DNA from: Tenodera sinensis
Taxonomy: Eukaryota > Arthropoda > Insecta > Mantodea > Mantidae
NCBI GenBank assembly: GCA_030765045.1
Contig: CM060962.1
Span: forward strand, 142,455,025 to 142,519,024
Direction of reading: 5' to 3'
DNA length: 64,000 nt
How positions within the stretch are numbered: position 1 is the first letter of the stretch; each line of letters begins with the position of its first letter. The position numbers and the translations under genes were made by a program. Below, piece by piece: positions 54,240-64,000 of this stretch. The notes under the pieces were generated by a model. It searched no databases and was not told where the DNA came from. It saw nothing but the letters and a program-made list of their open reading frames with translations.

Positions 54240-55050
54240 TTTAATTTTAATCTTCAGTTTGTGTAATATGATTATTTAATATCCTGAACCAAACATATGC
54301 CATCTGCATCCGTTATGCTAGGAGGAAAGAGGAGGGAACAAACTAATTGCATCAGCAATATGTCTCTGCGGAATAAATAGATGCTGATTCTAAATAATGT
54401 GCATGTACACACATAAGCAACCAAGATCTACTGCCAGTATAAATAGAAATGAGAAACATAAGTGCAGTTGATAAGCAGCAAATAGCCTAACTAAACTACT
54501 ACAAATTTAATACCTGTACACCATGCAATAACTCTGACGAAAGTAGGTTCGAGAAATTTCTCTGCTGTATACTGAATAAGATATAGTTTATTCATTGTCC
54601 CAAGTGTCCAGTATATTTCACCCACTTTCTTATGCATTCTGGTTTTGGTTCCAATTGAAAGTTTGTTACAATGATGCAATGTAGATGTGGTATAACATTT
54701 GTGTACATGAATGATTATGAAATGAATCACTCATTTCTACACACGAGTAGAAATTCCTAGCCTGAGGAAACTTTTAGAACAGCTAATTATACGATCTTAA
54801 GGGAGAACAAAGTTTAAAAAATGGAAAATATGTAAAACACAGGAAATTGTAAGTACATTACATTTTTATCACTAGATCAGTAGATTTGCTAAAAAGTGGC
54901 CTGAAGTTTAATATACGTATGAGGGAAACTTTCAATCACTTATGCTGGTTTTCCACGCAGGTTACCACAGATACTAGAGAATTGGCTTATTACATATGCA
55001 TTTAAGCTGTTTCACAGCTTCTTAGGCTTCATGCTGAAAATTAAGCGATG
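54240..55050. other. No recognisable gene
   Basis: A 79-codon minus frame (54730-54491) has no domain. Confidence 0.5.
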
Positions 55051-55064
55051 CCCACTTCATATAC

Positions 55065-55345
55065 GGCAGCCCACTAAGAATTAAACGACACGAGCAAAAC
55101 GAGCGTTGCTAATATATGTCTTAAGACTATACTCATAAAAGCAGTTACAGGCGAGCCGAGGTTAGGTTAGCTTTGTATAACCAGTTTTAAGAAAACTAGG
55201 GCTTTATTAACTGCAGCCCACTAAGAGCTAAGCGACGCGAGAATGCAAAGCGAACACCACTAATACGCATCTTACTGCTGTAAGACTTTTCCTCGTATAC
55301 CAAACTAGTACCAAAAGCAGGAAATGTCTTACAAAAGCAGTATAT
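55065..55345. repeat. Direct duplication, offset about 146 bp
   Basis: CAGCCCACTAAGAATTAAACG at 55067 recurs as CAGCCCACTAAGAGCTAAGCG at 55213, followed by ACACGAG/ACGCGAG and other matched words. Confidence 0.65.
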
Positions 55346-55754
55346 ATGCAACCCCGTCATTTCGGTCTGCTTGGGCATGCGCATTGGTGAACCTTAAATT
55401 TCTCGCCACACATGTTCAAGAACTTCTCCCAGACTTGGTTATTGCCCATTCCATTTTATGTTACTGCAACTACATAGCAGATAAAACCAGATAATTGCGA
55501 TGTCAGGACTAGACTTATATACCAGAGAACATAACCCTACTTTCTACATATTTCAAAATCATATCCGATGACTTAACCTTTTAATGAAAATACAATAATA
55601 CCTGTTCAGGTCATTTCCATGCATCAGTTCATACTTTAGCCAGCGTTGCTGTAAATTCGCCTAAAATATGTTTTCTTTACTGCACATACACATCAAATTA
55701 CACTGTTTACCAACCAAGCAGTTTGCCTTTACATTCACTGTCACCAACATAACC

Positions 55755-55950
55755 TGGCACTTGACGTTTCAGCTGTCTGCTGTCTGCCAGCCGCTCTGTC
55801 GCAGCGTTGCCGCTTTTCACTCGCAGTCCGTGGCCAGAGAGGGTTCTGTGGCCAGTGGTTGCGAGGCTAGCGTGGGAGACAGGCTATGCGAGATTATCAC
55901 GTGACCGCCTTGGTCTCAGGTGAATATTGCAGCACGTGGAGTGTGTTTAC
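55755..55950. promoter_or_regulatory. GC/CpG-richer block, possible promoter
   Basis: Unlike its AT-rich surroundings this block has many CpG pairs (CAGCGTTGCCGC, CTAGCGTGGGAG) and a CACGTG E-box at 55898-55903. No TATA box. If the LINE copy is removed it lies about 370 bp upstream of the frame at 58038. The promoter role is an inference. Confidence 0.3.
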
Positions 55951-55986
55951 AAGTGGCTGATTTTGGTCATAAATGACTTAATTTGC

Positions 55987-57754
55987 CAGACGCCAGACGG
56001 AGTTCGAGTCGAGCGGAGATGATGTTTCCCCCGCTCGAGTGTCTTTACCGCAGTACCTAGCCGTCATACGGCTTAACCTGCGCGATGGTTTTGATGGTGT
56101 CACTACAGGGATATTTATCACTGGGAAAAATTTGTGGGAACAAGGTTTTCTTTATATGGGCGGGAGGGATGGTAGGCAGGGATTGGTCCGCGAGCGGGCT
56201 GTGCGCGACTTCTGACTGGTAGTCAGGTGACGCGCTAATCCCCACCAGGGTTCTGGCCGTCAGTCACTCACTGAGAGGTCAACTGAAACAGGTGATTCTC
56301 TCTGTTTTTAATACAGATTGCATTTTCGCCTTTCCCATCTTAAGATTAGACCGCAGGACTTAAGATGTCCTTTTGCAATCCTTTGGATGGTAGTCGGCGC
56401 GGCTGACTCTGGTCGTATTGGCCCAGAGTATTCACCAGAGGGTTAGGGTGGTTCTGTAGTTTGTTGTACATTGTTCGAGCGCGAGTTTTAATCACGTCGA
56501 CAATGTATGGGATACCGGAATGTTCATGTAGGATATGGGCAGGAAATCTCCAGCCAGTATCATAGATCATCCTTAATGCCCGGTTCTGCAACGTCTGGAG
56601 TCTGATGAAGGTGGACTTTGCCACCACTCCCCAGATCTCACATCCGTACAGGACCAGAGGCGGGATGATCGCTCGATACAGTTGAAGCTTCAGGCGTAAA
56701 GGCATGGTTTGGGAACTGAGGATGGGATACAACTGCTGGAGGGCAGCGTGGCCTTGCAGTACTTTGCCCCTGACGTGATGTCTATACGTCAGCCGCCGGT
56801 CCAGCGTGACTCCGAGATACTTCGCCGTAGTGACCCAGGGGATCCGACGGCGCCGAAGCACGAGGTCCCGCGGGAGCCGGTTAGCTATCGTATTAGCCAG
56901 GAGAATCGCAGAGCTTTTCTCCGGGTTAATAGACATACGCCAGTTCTCGCACCATCTACTGATGGCACAGAGGTGGGTTTGTACTTGTCGGTAACTGTAG
57001 CGCGGGTTCTTGTTAGTAGCGAAGATCTTGAGATCGTCCGCATACTGACAGATGTGTGTGTTGGGGTGCGTCGGGAGATCGGCCATGTAAGCTGCAAAAA
57101 GTGCCGGTGACAGTACACTGCCCTCGGGGACTCCTGCGCCAATGGGCCTTTCTCCGGAGAATGATCCCTCCACCTTCACTCGGAAGCTACGTTCCTGTAG
57201 GAAACTAGCCACCAAGTAAGTGTATGGAGGGGGGATTTCGTGCTGTATGAGCTTGTAGACAAGCCCCTCATGCCAAGTGGTAGAAAATGCCTTTTCCACG
57301 TCAAGCAACACTGCCACCGTTTTAGCTCATCTCCTGGTAAGCCAGGGAAGCTTTCTCGGCTACACGCAGTAGTTGCTCAGTCGTGGAGTGACCAGAACGA
57401 AAACCAAACTGGTGTTCCGGTAGGAGACCTTTTTCCTCCAAAAGAGGTCCGAGGCGGGACAGGAACAGTTTCTCGAACACTTTCGAGACAACTGGAAGGA
57501 GGCTGATGGAACGGTAACTAGATGGAAAAACCGGATTCTTGTCCTGCTTCAGAACGCACACCACACGCGCCTGTTTCCAGACAACTGGAAAATGACGCAT
57601 GCTGAGGCATGCGTTGTAAATGCAGGTCAAGTGCATCACGGCTCTATGGGGAAGGTGCTGGAGCATTTCCGCTGTTACACGGTCCTGTCCAGGGGATTTA
57701 CGGGTTTTTAAGGATTTGATGGTGTTAGTTACCTCGCGAGGGGTAACTATCGGG
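55987..57754 (-). mobile_element. Jockey-like LINE, 5'-truncated copy
   Basis: Flanked by the 14-bp duplication ATGACTTAATTTGC (55973-55986 and 57755-57768). It corresponds to the last third of the LINE at 19334-24595, truncated within the RT. The 3' end shows the same GTCTGGC-type repeats. Clean duplication and high similarity to the longer copy suggest a recent insertion. Confidence 0.93.
56346..57666 (-). pseudogene. LINE ORF2 RT fragment with intact YADD
   Basis: Frames 57666-57322 and 57317-56346 cover RT from LPHRAVMHLTCIYNACL through FGFRSGHSTTEQLLR, LLDVEKAFSTTWHEGL, ICQYADDLKIFATN (catalytic YADD present, unlike the longer copy) and WRMSINPEKSSAILLAN to the C-terminus. A frameshift at about 57325 interrupts it. 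No endonuclease. Confidence 0.9.
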
Positions 57755-58037
57755 ATGACTTAATTTGCGCGTTCAGTGACACTACTTTAATCATCTCGCT
57801 TCGGTATATCGTAACACATAATTTGATTGATGCTTAATTTAATGATACAGTTATTGTGAGTGTATACTCCGCGTGTGAATTTAGTGGTTCATAACGGATA
57901 CCTGCATTGTTTCTGGTGTGGATTACATGGTAATTATACGAACTATTAGTGAAGTTTGTAGAGTGATTGATGCTATTAGATATTTTTAGTGTTCTTATAA
58001 CTTATTCGCCTTTAAAGTATAAAATTAGTGTTACTTA

Positions 58038-58313
58038 GTGCAACCTCATAACCTGAAAACCTCCAAAGACCTAGTTCAAGATTTTCTCACTTGTAGAAAG
58101 CGGTTGTCTATTGCTCAGAAAATTAGCACCATAAAATTATTGAGGTCGTACATAAATAATATCGAATGCTCATGTTTAAATAAAAAGACACTCATGGATA
58201 AACTCGGAAGTGTTGCTCTCTATCTAAACAAGATTATAATAAACAATTGTGTTAAAATGTGGAATGAAAAATCAAGTGACTACATCCAGTTCAAGAAAAA
58301 TAAAGAAACTTAA
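58038..58313 (+). other. Unrecognised 91-codon frame, possible host exon
   Basis: Lys/Asn-rich frame starting MQPHNLKTSKDLVQDFLTCR and ending with QFKKNKET. Predicted mostly helical. It does not match any transposon protein I know and is in relatively unique-looking DNA. Upstream DNA before the LINE insertion includes a GC-richer block. Could be a small host gene, an exon or chance. Confidence 0.25.
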
Positions 58314-58319
58314 GTGTTA

Positions 58320-59190
58320 AGTTGTTATATGTAGTGTACAGGTATTTTTAATCAATAGTTCATATGGAATTGAGTATCACACATCAGTCTCATTGGTATG
58401 TACATGTTAACATTTTCACATTACCAATATGTTACTAATTGTGAGAGTAAAACATTTTAGCAGGAAACAATTTTTGTAATATTAATTTAAAGAATAATAA
58501 ATCATTATTATTCATGTGTCATAAATTGAAAATGCAGTTATATTATTAGTAGATATTGTTAGATAATTTCTTTGTATGCATGTTTTGTCTTCAGTAGGTA
58601 ATGTAAAATAGCATTAAGGCAAGGCTACACAAAATATTCCAACTTCTTTAATAATCAACCTACCACAATGAAAATTTAACCACTTAATGAGATTATTATT
58701 CTAAAGTAATGCACAGATTTTCATGCTAGTATACCAAATACTTAATTAGTTATTAAATATTTTGTATGAAAATATTGCAAAAATTACTTGTCATATAAAA
58801 TGTCCTATCTGACAGAAGATTTAAATTTTTAAAGGTGAATTTCTGTTTTTGACTAGTACACTGTATTATAAGAAAGCCCCTATTCTGATTTTTTGTGAGT
58901 ATTCTTTTAGTATTTGTTCTAATTATTTTTTTCTTATGCTATCTAAAACATTCTGAAAATAGCAACTTTTTCATATTTTAAAATCATATAATTTTCCAAA
59001 CATGAACATTTAAAGGAAAAGGGAATTTGAAATTCCTTATTTACATATTATGGACCTAGCCTGTAACTTTCATTAAGCTAAATGTAAAACTTTGACATAT
59101 GAGACATTTTTGTACTGAAAAATATTAGGGAAAAAGTCTCTCAGAAAATGAGTTTTAACGAATGGTTGTTTAAATCTTATTCTTGTAACC
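58320..59190. other. No recognisable feature
   Basis: AT-rich DNA without long frames. Confidence 0.55.
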
Positions 59191-59365
59191 TTTGCAGGGA
59201 GCTAAGCTTTTCCTCCCATATGCATGTGACACTGTTTCTGCTGTGCAGCAGGTTTATCATACTTCAGTGTCCTGCGGGAAGACTTTTTATCACACTGACC
59301 AGAAGTGGCACTCCGCTGAAGTATATGACTATATCTCTGCTCACTGCGCTTTATCCCCAATTCAT

Positions 59366-59737
59366 TTACACTAAATACTGACATAATTGCCTCCAGTTTT
59401 TGCATTTCCTTACAGCCTGGTTGAAATCTACAACAGCACATGTCACTTCAAGCTCAGTTTTCTTTCTTGAAACAAAAGTTTCATTTGCACACCCATTCCA
59501 TATCAGGGAGTGTAAGCATTCATTTGCATTCTGTGTTTTCCCTGCTGTACATCTTTCCAGCAGCTCATCAAAAGCTAAATGAATGTGCAATAGCACCACT
59601 TTCTTGATAACTTCTTTTGAAAGGGCTGTCTTCATGTGTGTGTGTGTTGTCTTGCTTCGATGGCTGTTCTCCTTTGGCAACGGCACAATTAGTATAGAAC
59701 TTGTCCCAGTGTCAAAGTTTTCCATTTAGCTTAGTGA
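59366..59737 (-). pseudogene. Mutator-like transposase fragment
   Basis: Frame 59725-59366 includes LLERCTAGKTQNANECLHSL then IWNGCANETFVSRK and LEVTCAVVDFNQAV. The pattern C-x2-GKTQN-NE-x2-xS-IW and F-V-x3 is the C-terminal segment of the Mutator-like transposase domain seen in many insect proteins. Only about 120 codons remain; no DDE residues can be assigned. Confidence 0.5.
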
Positions 59738-60080
59738 AACTTGCAGGTTAGGTCCATGATATTGGTGCAGTTTTTATAATTAAGCTTCGTTGGGTCTTTG
59801 AGCCTTTGAAATCTTTGTGATCTCGGGTCGTGGTAAGGGATGGAATGAAAAATCACACGATATTTCTTCACCACAATGTATTATTTTATTAACACTTTTT
59901 CTATATTTTACATTAAAATAAATCCTCCTAGCACCGTTTTGAATGATTTAAAACCTTTCAACTTTTTCACTTAGTGGAACTAATGCTTGATGAAAGTATG
60001 GTAAACGTTCTATAATGTTATATAAGTGCTGAGGCTTTCACGGCCGGCATTATCAACTATGTTAAGTAGATTTTCCGGGC

Positions 60081-60942
60081 CTTCCTTTCCTGGATGTCCT
60101 AGTGACAAGAGAAGCTGATTCACGTCTGGGCCACACAGTTTATCGCAAACCTACTCATACTGATAGGTACCTCCATAAAACCTCGAACCATCATCCAAGA
60201 CAAAAATTGGGCATAATCAAAACCCTTTCCGAACGGGCCAAAAAGATTTGTGAGCCACAAAAGCTGAATAAAGAAATCCGACATCTAAACAAGGCCCTCA
60301 TCAGCAACGGTTATACACACAAGGAAATTACAAGAGCTCTCCATCCGAGGTACCCGTCAGTCCAAAAAGACCGGAGGAAGCAAACCCTGAGTACCATCTA
60401 TTTACCATACATCCATAAGGTAACAGACCGAATAGGAAGACTGCTGCAACAGTACAACATTAGGACTATTTATAGGCCAACAAAGAAAGTCAAAGATTTA
60501 TTTAACTCCGTTAAGGATAAAAGACATCCACACTGCACAGCCGGTGTTTACAAAATACCATGTAGCTGTGGACAAGTATATATAGGCACCACCATGCGGA
60601 GTATCAGCACTCGACTAAAAGAACATGAAAGACATAGCCGGTTGGGGCCGACGGACAAGTCAGCGGTGGCAGAACACTCTATTGTTCGGCCACGACGTGA
60701 ATTACAAAGACACGGAGGTACTCTCAAGGACAAGCCACTACCAGGCTCGCTTGACTCGGGAAGCGATAGAGATTTTTATGCATAAAAACTCCTACAATCG
60801 AAAAGAAGAGAGACAGCAGATAAGCAAAACTTGGCTCCCGGCTCTAATAAGAGGGAGAAGAAAACCCGAGACACGGGAAGCTTTCTCTTTTATACCAGGA
60901 TCAGAGACGTCCCATTTGCCGGCATTTGAAAATATAATTTGA
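60081..60942 (+). pseudogene. PLE C-terminal half (no RT core) with GIY-YIG endonuclease
   Basis: Reads LPFLDVLVTREADSRLGHTV, YRKPTHTDRYLHK, then CSCGQVYIGTTM, STRLKEHERH and DKSAVAEHS. A 2-bp loss near 60680, relative to the copy at 30.9-32.1 kb, shifts the C-terminus (NSYNRKEERQQISKTWLP) to the frame ending at 60942. RT catalytic residues are absent, so it cannot act alone. Confidence 0.9.
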
Positions 60943-61131
60943 GATCAATATATTAAGAAAAGATTTGTTAGCGATAATCTCATGTTGATATTCATGAGAA
61001 CGAGCGATCGTGAAAATTTATGTTACCAAGGACACTAATAAGAAACAAAAATGAACAGTAATATGAAAGTTTGCAGTGAACTTTAGTTTATGTGCAGCCG
61101 CTAAGTTAGACCAACATAACAGAGGTTGACC

Positions 61132-61166
61132 CTGAAGATGCTGGACGCAGTTTTCAGCGAAACGTC
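61132..61166 (+). ncRNA. Hammerhead-like motif at the PLE 3' end
   Basis: CTGAAGA (61132-61138), a GCTG/CAGC stem, then GAAACGTC; the same motif as at 32268-32302. Confidence 0.6.
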
Positions 61167-61234
61167 GCAGGAAGGCAATCCAACTCGACCACGGACAAGC
61201 CCGGAAAATCTACTTAACATAGTTCTATAATGTT

Positions 61235-61805
61235 CGCACGTTACATCAACACGTCCTTACACCTTGAATATATACACGCTAGTGAAAGGATTATGGCGTC
61301 ACCTCACGTAACACTGCCTTTCTCGTATACATCCGCGTATGCGTCCATCAAATTGTTCCTTCTTGTTGGGGAAGTGATCCCTAACCATTCTCCCTTCGCT
61401 TTTATTATGGAACACATATAATTCTAATATTTATACATATTAAAATTAAATATGGAAATATTTGTGACGTCTTTAAACAGACTTAGTTGTTCGTAACAAT
61501 GAACATTATTAACGTTTTCGTCATTTAACCATCTCATACCAACATCAAAAAACAAATTACACTTTTAACAAATATTCACATAAACGATTTTCTTTTGGGG
61601 TCTTTCAATATTCTGTCTCACATGCCCCTTGTTTGGTTTTTCAAGCTGTCACCTATATTTACAATCTTGAAACACAATACAACACTTCTCCCTACTCCTC
61701 TGATACAGTCACTTTGTACAATACATTTTTTTCTTTACAGTCTCCCTCGCTGTATGTTTTTACCTTTTGTTTTGGCATGACACAGCATGTCTTTATAAAT
61801 TTCAC
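61235..61805. other. No recognisable feature
   Basis: Short frames of about 60 codons without domains. Confidence 0.5.
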
Positions 61806-61965
61806 ATATTCAGTTGCTACACAATACATATTCAGTTATTATACAACACATGTTCAGTTATTATACAACACATATTCAGTTACTATACAATACATGTTCA
61901 GATATTATATAACACATATTCACTTATTATACAACACATATTCAGTTATTATACATTTAACATTG
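61806..61965. repeat. 22-bp minisatellite
   Basis: About seven imperfect tandem copies of TTCAGTTATTATACAACACA plus TG or TA. Confidence 0.93.
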
Positions 61966-62700
61966 ACACAAATATAATTTAAGTGTATCATGGTTTATTG
62001 TGTGGCTTTTGATTTATGTTCCTTGTTATGAGCAGAGAAAAACAGGATATAAATCTTGAGCTAATGATTATGATCATATTTATGGTAATATTTTATTCAG
62101 TTCTTTGCCTTCTTTGTCTTGTAAGCTTATTATGTATAGGCAGGTCGTTGAGTCGGTCCTTAAACTCTGATGTTACTAATAGTACCATTTTTTTAATTGG
62201 GTTCTTATTCATCATTGTTTAGTTCAACATTTCTTCAATCTTAGCATTGGCTATATCCATCTTAATTCATGGGCATTGCTTTTCTGACTATGGTTTATCT
62301 TACTTCACTAATTGTCACCTCTTTATGTCTTATCTCTATAAGAGAAAACTTGTATACTTATATTCATTCTGCAATTGTATTATTTTTCTTCTCAATTCAC
62401 CCTCGACACCTTTGTGTCAAAAATATTTTATCGTTGTCATCACAATTGATTCCTTTATATTTTTGTCCCTGACATCCTTTTGTCAAAAACACATTATTTT
62501 CCGTCGCTATTCACTTCTTTAATGACAATCAGTGTCCTCATCTGTCTTTGTTGACAATGTGGTCAATATAGCCAATGACTATGTTGAGTTTCTTTCTTGT
62601 TGTATTTTCCAATTTGAACATAATCTTCTATAAGTAACCCATTAAAAATTATTATTTTCCATCATCTCTACTATTCCTGCCTTACATGTTTGTTGGCAAA
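61966..62700. other. No gene; possibly the 3' region of a Ty3-like element
   Basis: AT-rich. Phrases such as ACACCTTTGTGTCAAAAA and ACATCCTTTTGTCAAAAA recur at about 62408 and 62470. An LTR could lie here but no partner is in the window. Confidence 0.4.
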
Positions 62701-62734
62701 GACCATTTGGCCCTTTCTTTGTATGGTTTTAATT

Positions 62735-62860
62735 TATTTTTATGATATCTTCATACCAACTTGCCATTTGTATTCTGTAGCTCATACGTATGGTCGCCCA
62801 GCTGTTTTGTTATGACCAGTGGTCCAGTGTACAGTAGTTCCATTTTCTCTTTGTGTAGTC
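62735..62860 (-). pseudogene. Ty3-like integrase C-terminal scrap
   Basis: A minus frame gives LLYTGPLVITKQLGDHTYEL then QNTNGKLVG, matching the GP-x-xV-x-K-L-x3-TYEL-x-NGK pattern of Ty3/gypsy integrase C-terminal domains. It follows Gag directly; protease, RT, RNase H and the integrase core are absent, indicating a large internal deletion. Confidence 0.55.
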
Positions 62861-62931
62861 ATCATGGTGTCGATGTCAATTGTCAATTGCTTAGGTTTGT
62901 GTTGTTGGTCATCCCCTCGGTTGGGATGAAC

Positions 62932-64000
62932 TTAGTTGTGGTAATTTCCCTGAGTGTTGGTGGTGGTTGTTGTTTCTGCATTCTGTGCAACATCGGCCCT
63001 ATTTGGCACATTTTCATCTACTTCCTGCTGTCTTATGTTGCCAGTGTACCAATGGTTTCTGCCCCTTTGGTGTGAACCCATGTTGTATGACGGTCTTTGG
63101 TTGTTGAAGTATTCCCCACAGAATCGTATGTGGTTCACTTGATGGGTACGGTCTCCTGGTCTTCCACGGTCATATGTATATGTTTGGCGTCTCGATTCAC
63201 CCCTTGGTATCGTGTCGTGGCACCGCTGTCTTGTGTTCCCCATCCTTTCGCCATGATTGTGTGGTTGTGGGAAATGGTGTGCCCCTCTCCCTCTGTCATG
63301 GGTGCTCCTAGTATTTCTATCTTCTCCCTCATTCTGGTTGTTCGAAGCCGTGCTCCAGTTTAAGATAGGTGAGTTTGGGTGACCGTTCCTATGTCTATGC
63401 TCATTAGGCCGACCATTTTGTGTTTCGAAGGCTGTCAGTAATTCTATCATGTCTGCAAAATCTACTGGCCTCGCAACAATTAACCCTGTTCTCACTGTGT
63501 CTGGGAAATGTCTTGTTATGCTGGTAATTAACTCTGCTTCCGACAGGTTACGGTCTAATAGCTTTCCTTTGTTGGCTACTTTCATAAAATAATCGACTAG
63601 CGATAACCCTTTGGTTGGATCATATCTACCTGTCGCTAGCTCTACCCTAGTTTGGTTTTGCTTAGCTGGGCCCCAATACCTTGATAGGAATAGATTTCTG
63701 AATGAGCTATACGATTCATGATCAGCTAGTGTTAACCTGAGCCATTCTAATGCCTTGTTTTTTAAGCTTTTCTTGACTATCATCATCTTAAGCTCATTTG
63801 GTATCCTTTTCACTTTAAAATACTCTTCCATCTCTTTAACAAAGAGTTTTGGATCGTCTCCCTTCTCCTCGTCAAATGTAGATGGTGTGATTTCATGTAG
63901 TATGCTGTTGGTGTAGCATGTGTTGTGTGTTGTGTCATTGTTTTATTGTGAACCTCTTTCTCTGTATGGTGAGTCAACATTTTGTGCATTATTCAAATAA
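62932..64000 (-). CDS. Ty3/gypsy-like Gag, partial (runs off the window)
   Basis: Open from the window edge; the frame runs through ITPSTFDEEKGDDPKLFVKE into MEEYFKVKRIPNELKMM, then ALEWLRLTLADHESYSSFRN and FLSRYWGPAKQNQTRVEL, the retrotransposon Gag capsid-like fold (YF-x-x-xW-x-F-x3-F). A basic, Arg/His/Asn-rich C-terminus (RDNA-binding-like, no CCHC knuckle) ends in a TTTTTNTQGNYHN-type tail before a stop at 62932. The upstream ATG at 63831 is not the true start. Uninterrupted for 350 codons, so relatively young, although its Pol is deleted. Confidence 0.75.

Larger units (their letters stand above)
60020..61221 (+). mobile_element. Penelope-like element, truncated, extension on the left
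   Basis: Flanked by the 13-bp duplication GTTCTATAATGTT (60007-60019 and 61222-61234). The 42-bp extension (60020-60061; GCTGAGGCTTTCACGGCCGG) is on the left, the reverse of the element at 30396-32397. A 19-bp left arm TTAAGTAGATTTTCCGGGC pairs with the right end. It then joins directly into the coding part at LPFLDVL. Nearly identical to the other copy over about 1.1 kb, so both are young. Confidence 0.92.

Overview
The window looks like intergenic, repeat-packed DNA from an animal genome, most likely an insect. The grounds are AT-rich sequence with long trinucleotide microsatellites, tRNA-derived SINEs, and degraded Penelope-like (PLE), BEL/Pao, Jockey-like, Ty3-like, hAT, IS630/DDE_3-like and Merlin-like elements. 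I found no convincing host gene with introns, no bacterial-type operon and no CRISPR array. Almost every long reading frame is transposon-derived, a microsatellite read as protein, or an antisense shadow. The species cannot be fixed from sequence alone.

Layout. 1-3.5 kb: an interspersed repeat (family A) interrupted by a non-autonomous hAT element that carries a second hAT element inside it. 3.7-5.3 kb: a triplet microsatellite, a PLE 3' end with a hammerhead-like motif and a broken DDE_3 transposase. 5.7-17.9 kb: a three-level nest in which an old PLE was split by a BEL/Pao element (175/173-bp LTRs, 5-bp target duplication), whose leader was later invaded by a second PLE with roughly 1-kb inverted arms. 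18.3-24.9 kb: another hAT end, a family A copy and a PLE end split by a 5.3-kb Jockey-like LINE. 24.9-26.6 kb: a possible Ty3-like remnant with a 39-bp minisatellite, then an LTR-like block. 26.6-34.3 kb: a second LINE type split by a 6-kb repeat (family B) holding a satellite array with a higher-order period near 297 bp; a PLE with exactly 529-bp arms interrupts that array. 34.4-49.1 kb: a PLE hairpin, SINEs, coiled-coil gag-like remnants, a second family B copy, a DDE_3 transposase pseudogene, a 105-bp mini-PLE, more PLE debris, a Merlin-like fragment, a transposon-type gene with a SINE inside it, and a palindromic element. 49.1-55 kb: two unidentified small frames, hAT debris and a second mini-PLE. 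55.7-58.3 kb: a GC-richer block separated from a 91-codon frame by a 5'-truncated copy of the Jockey-like LINE. 59-64 kb: a Mutator-like fragment, a fifth recognisable PLE end, a 22-bp minisatellite and a deleted Ty3 element running off the window.

How it fits together. These are layered insertions, not a pathway. Insertion order can be read from target-site duplications and split reading frames. The most interesting theme is the PLEs: at least four sequence types, long inverted arms, a one-sided extension of about 30-42 bp, hammerhead-like cores, and miniature 89-105 bp derivatives that keep two fixed modules but carry different hairpin arms.
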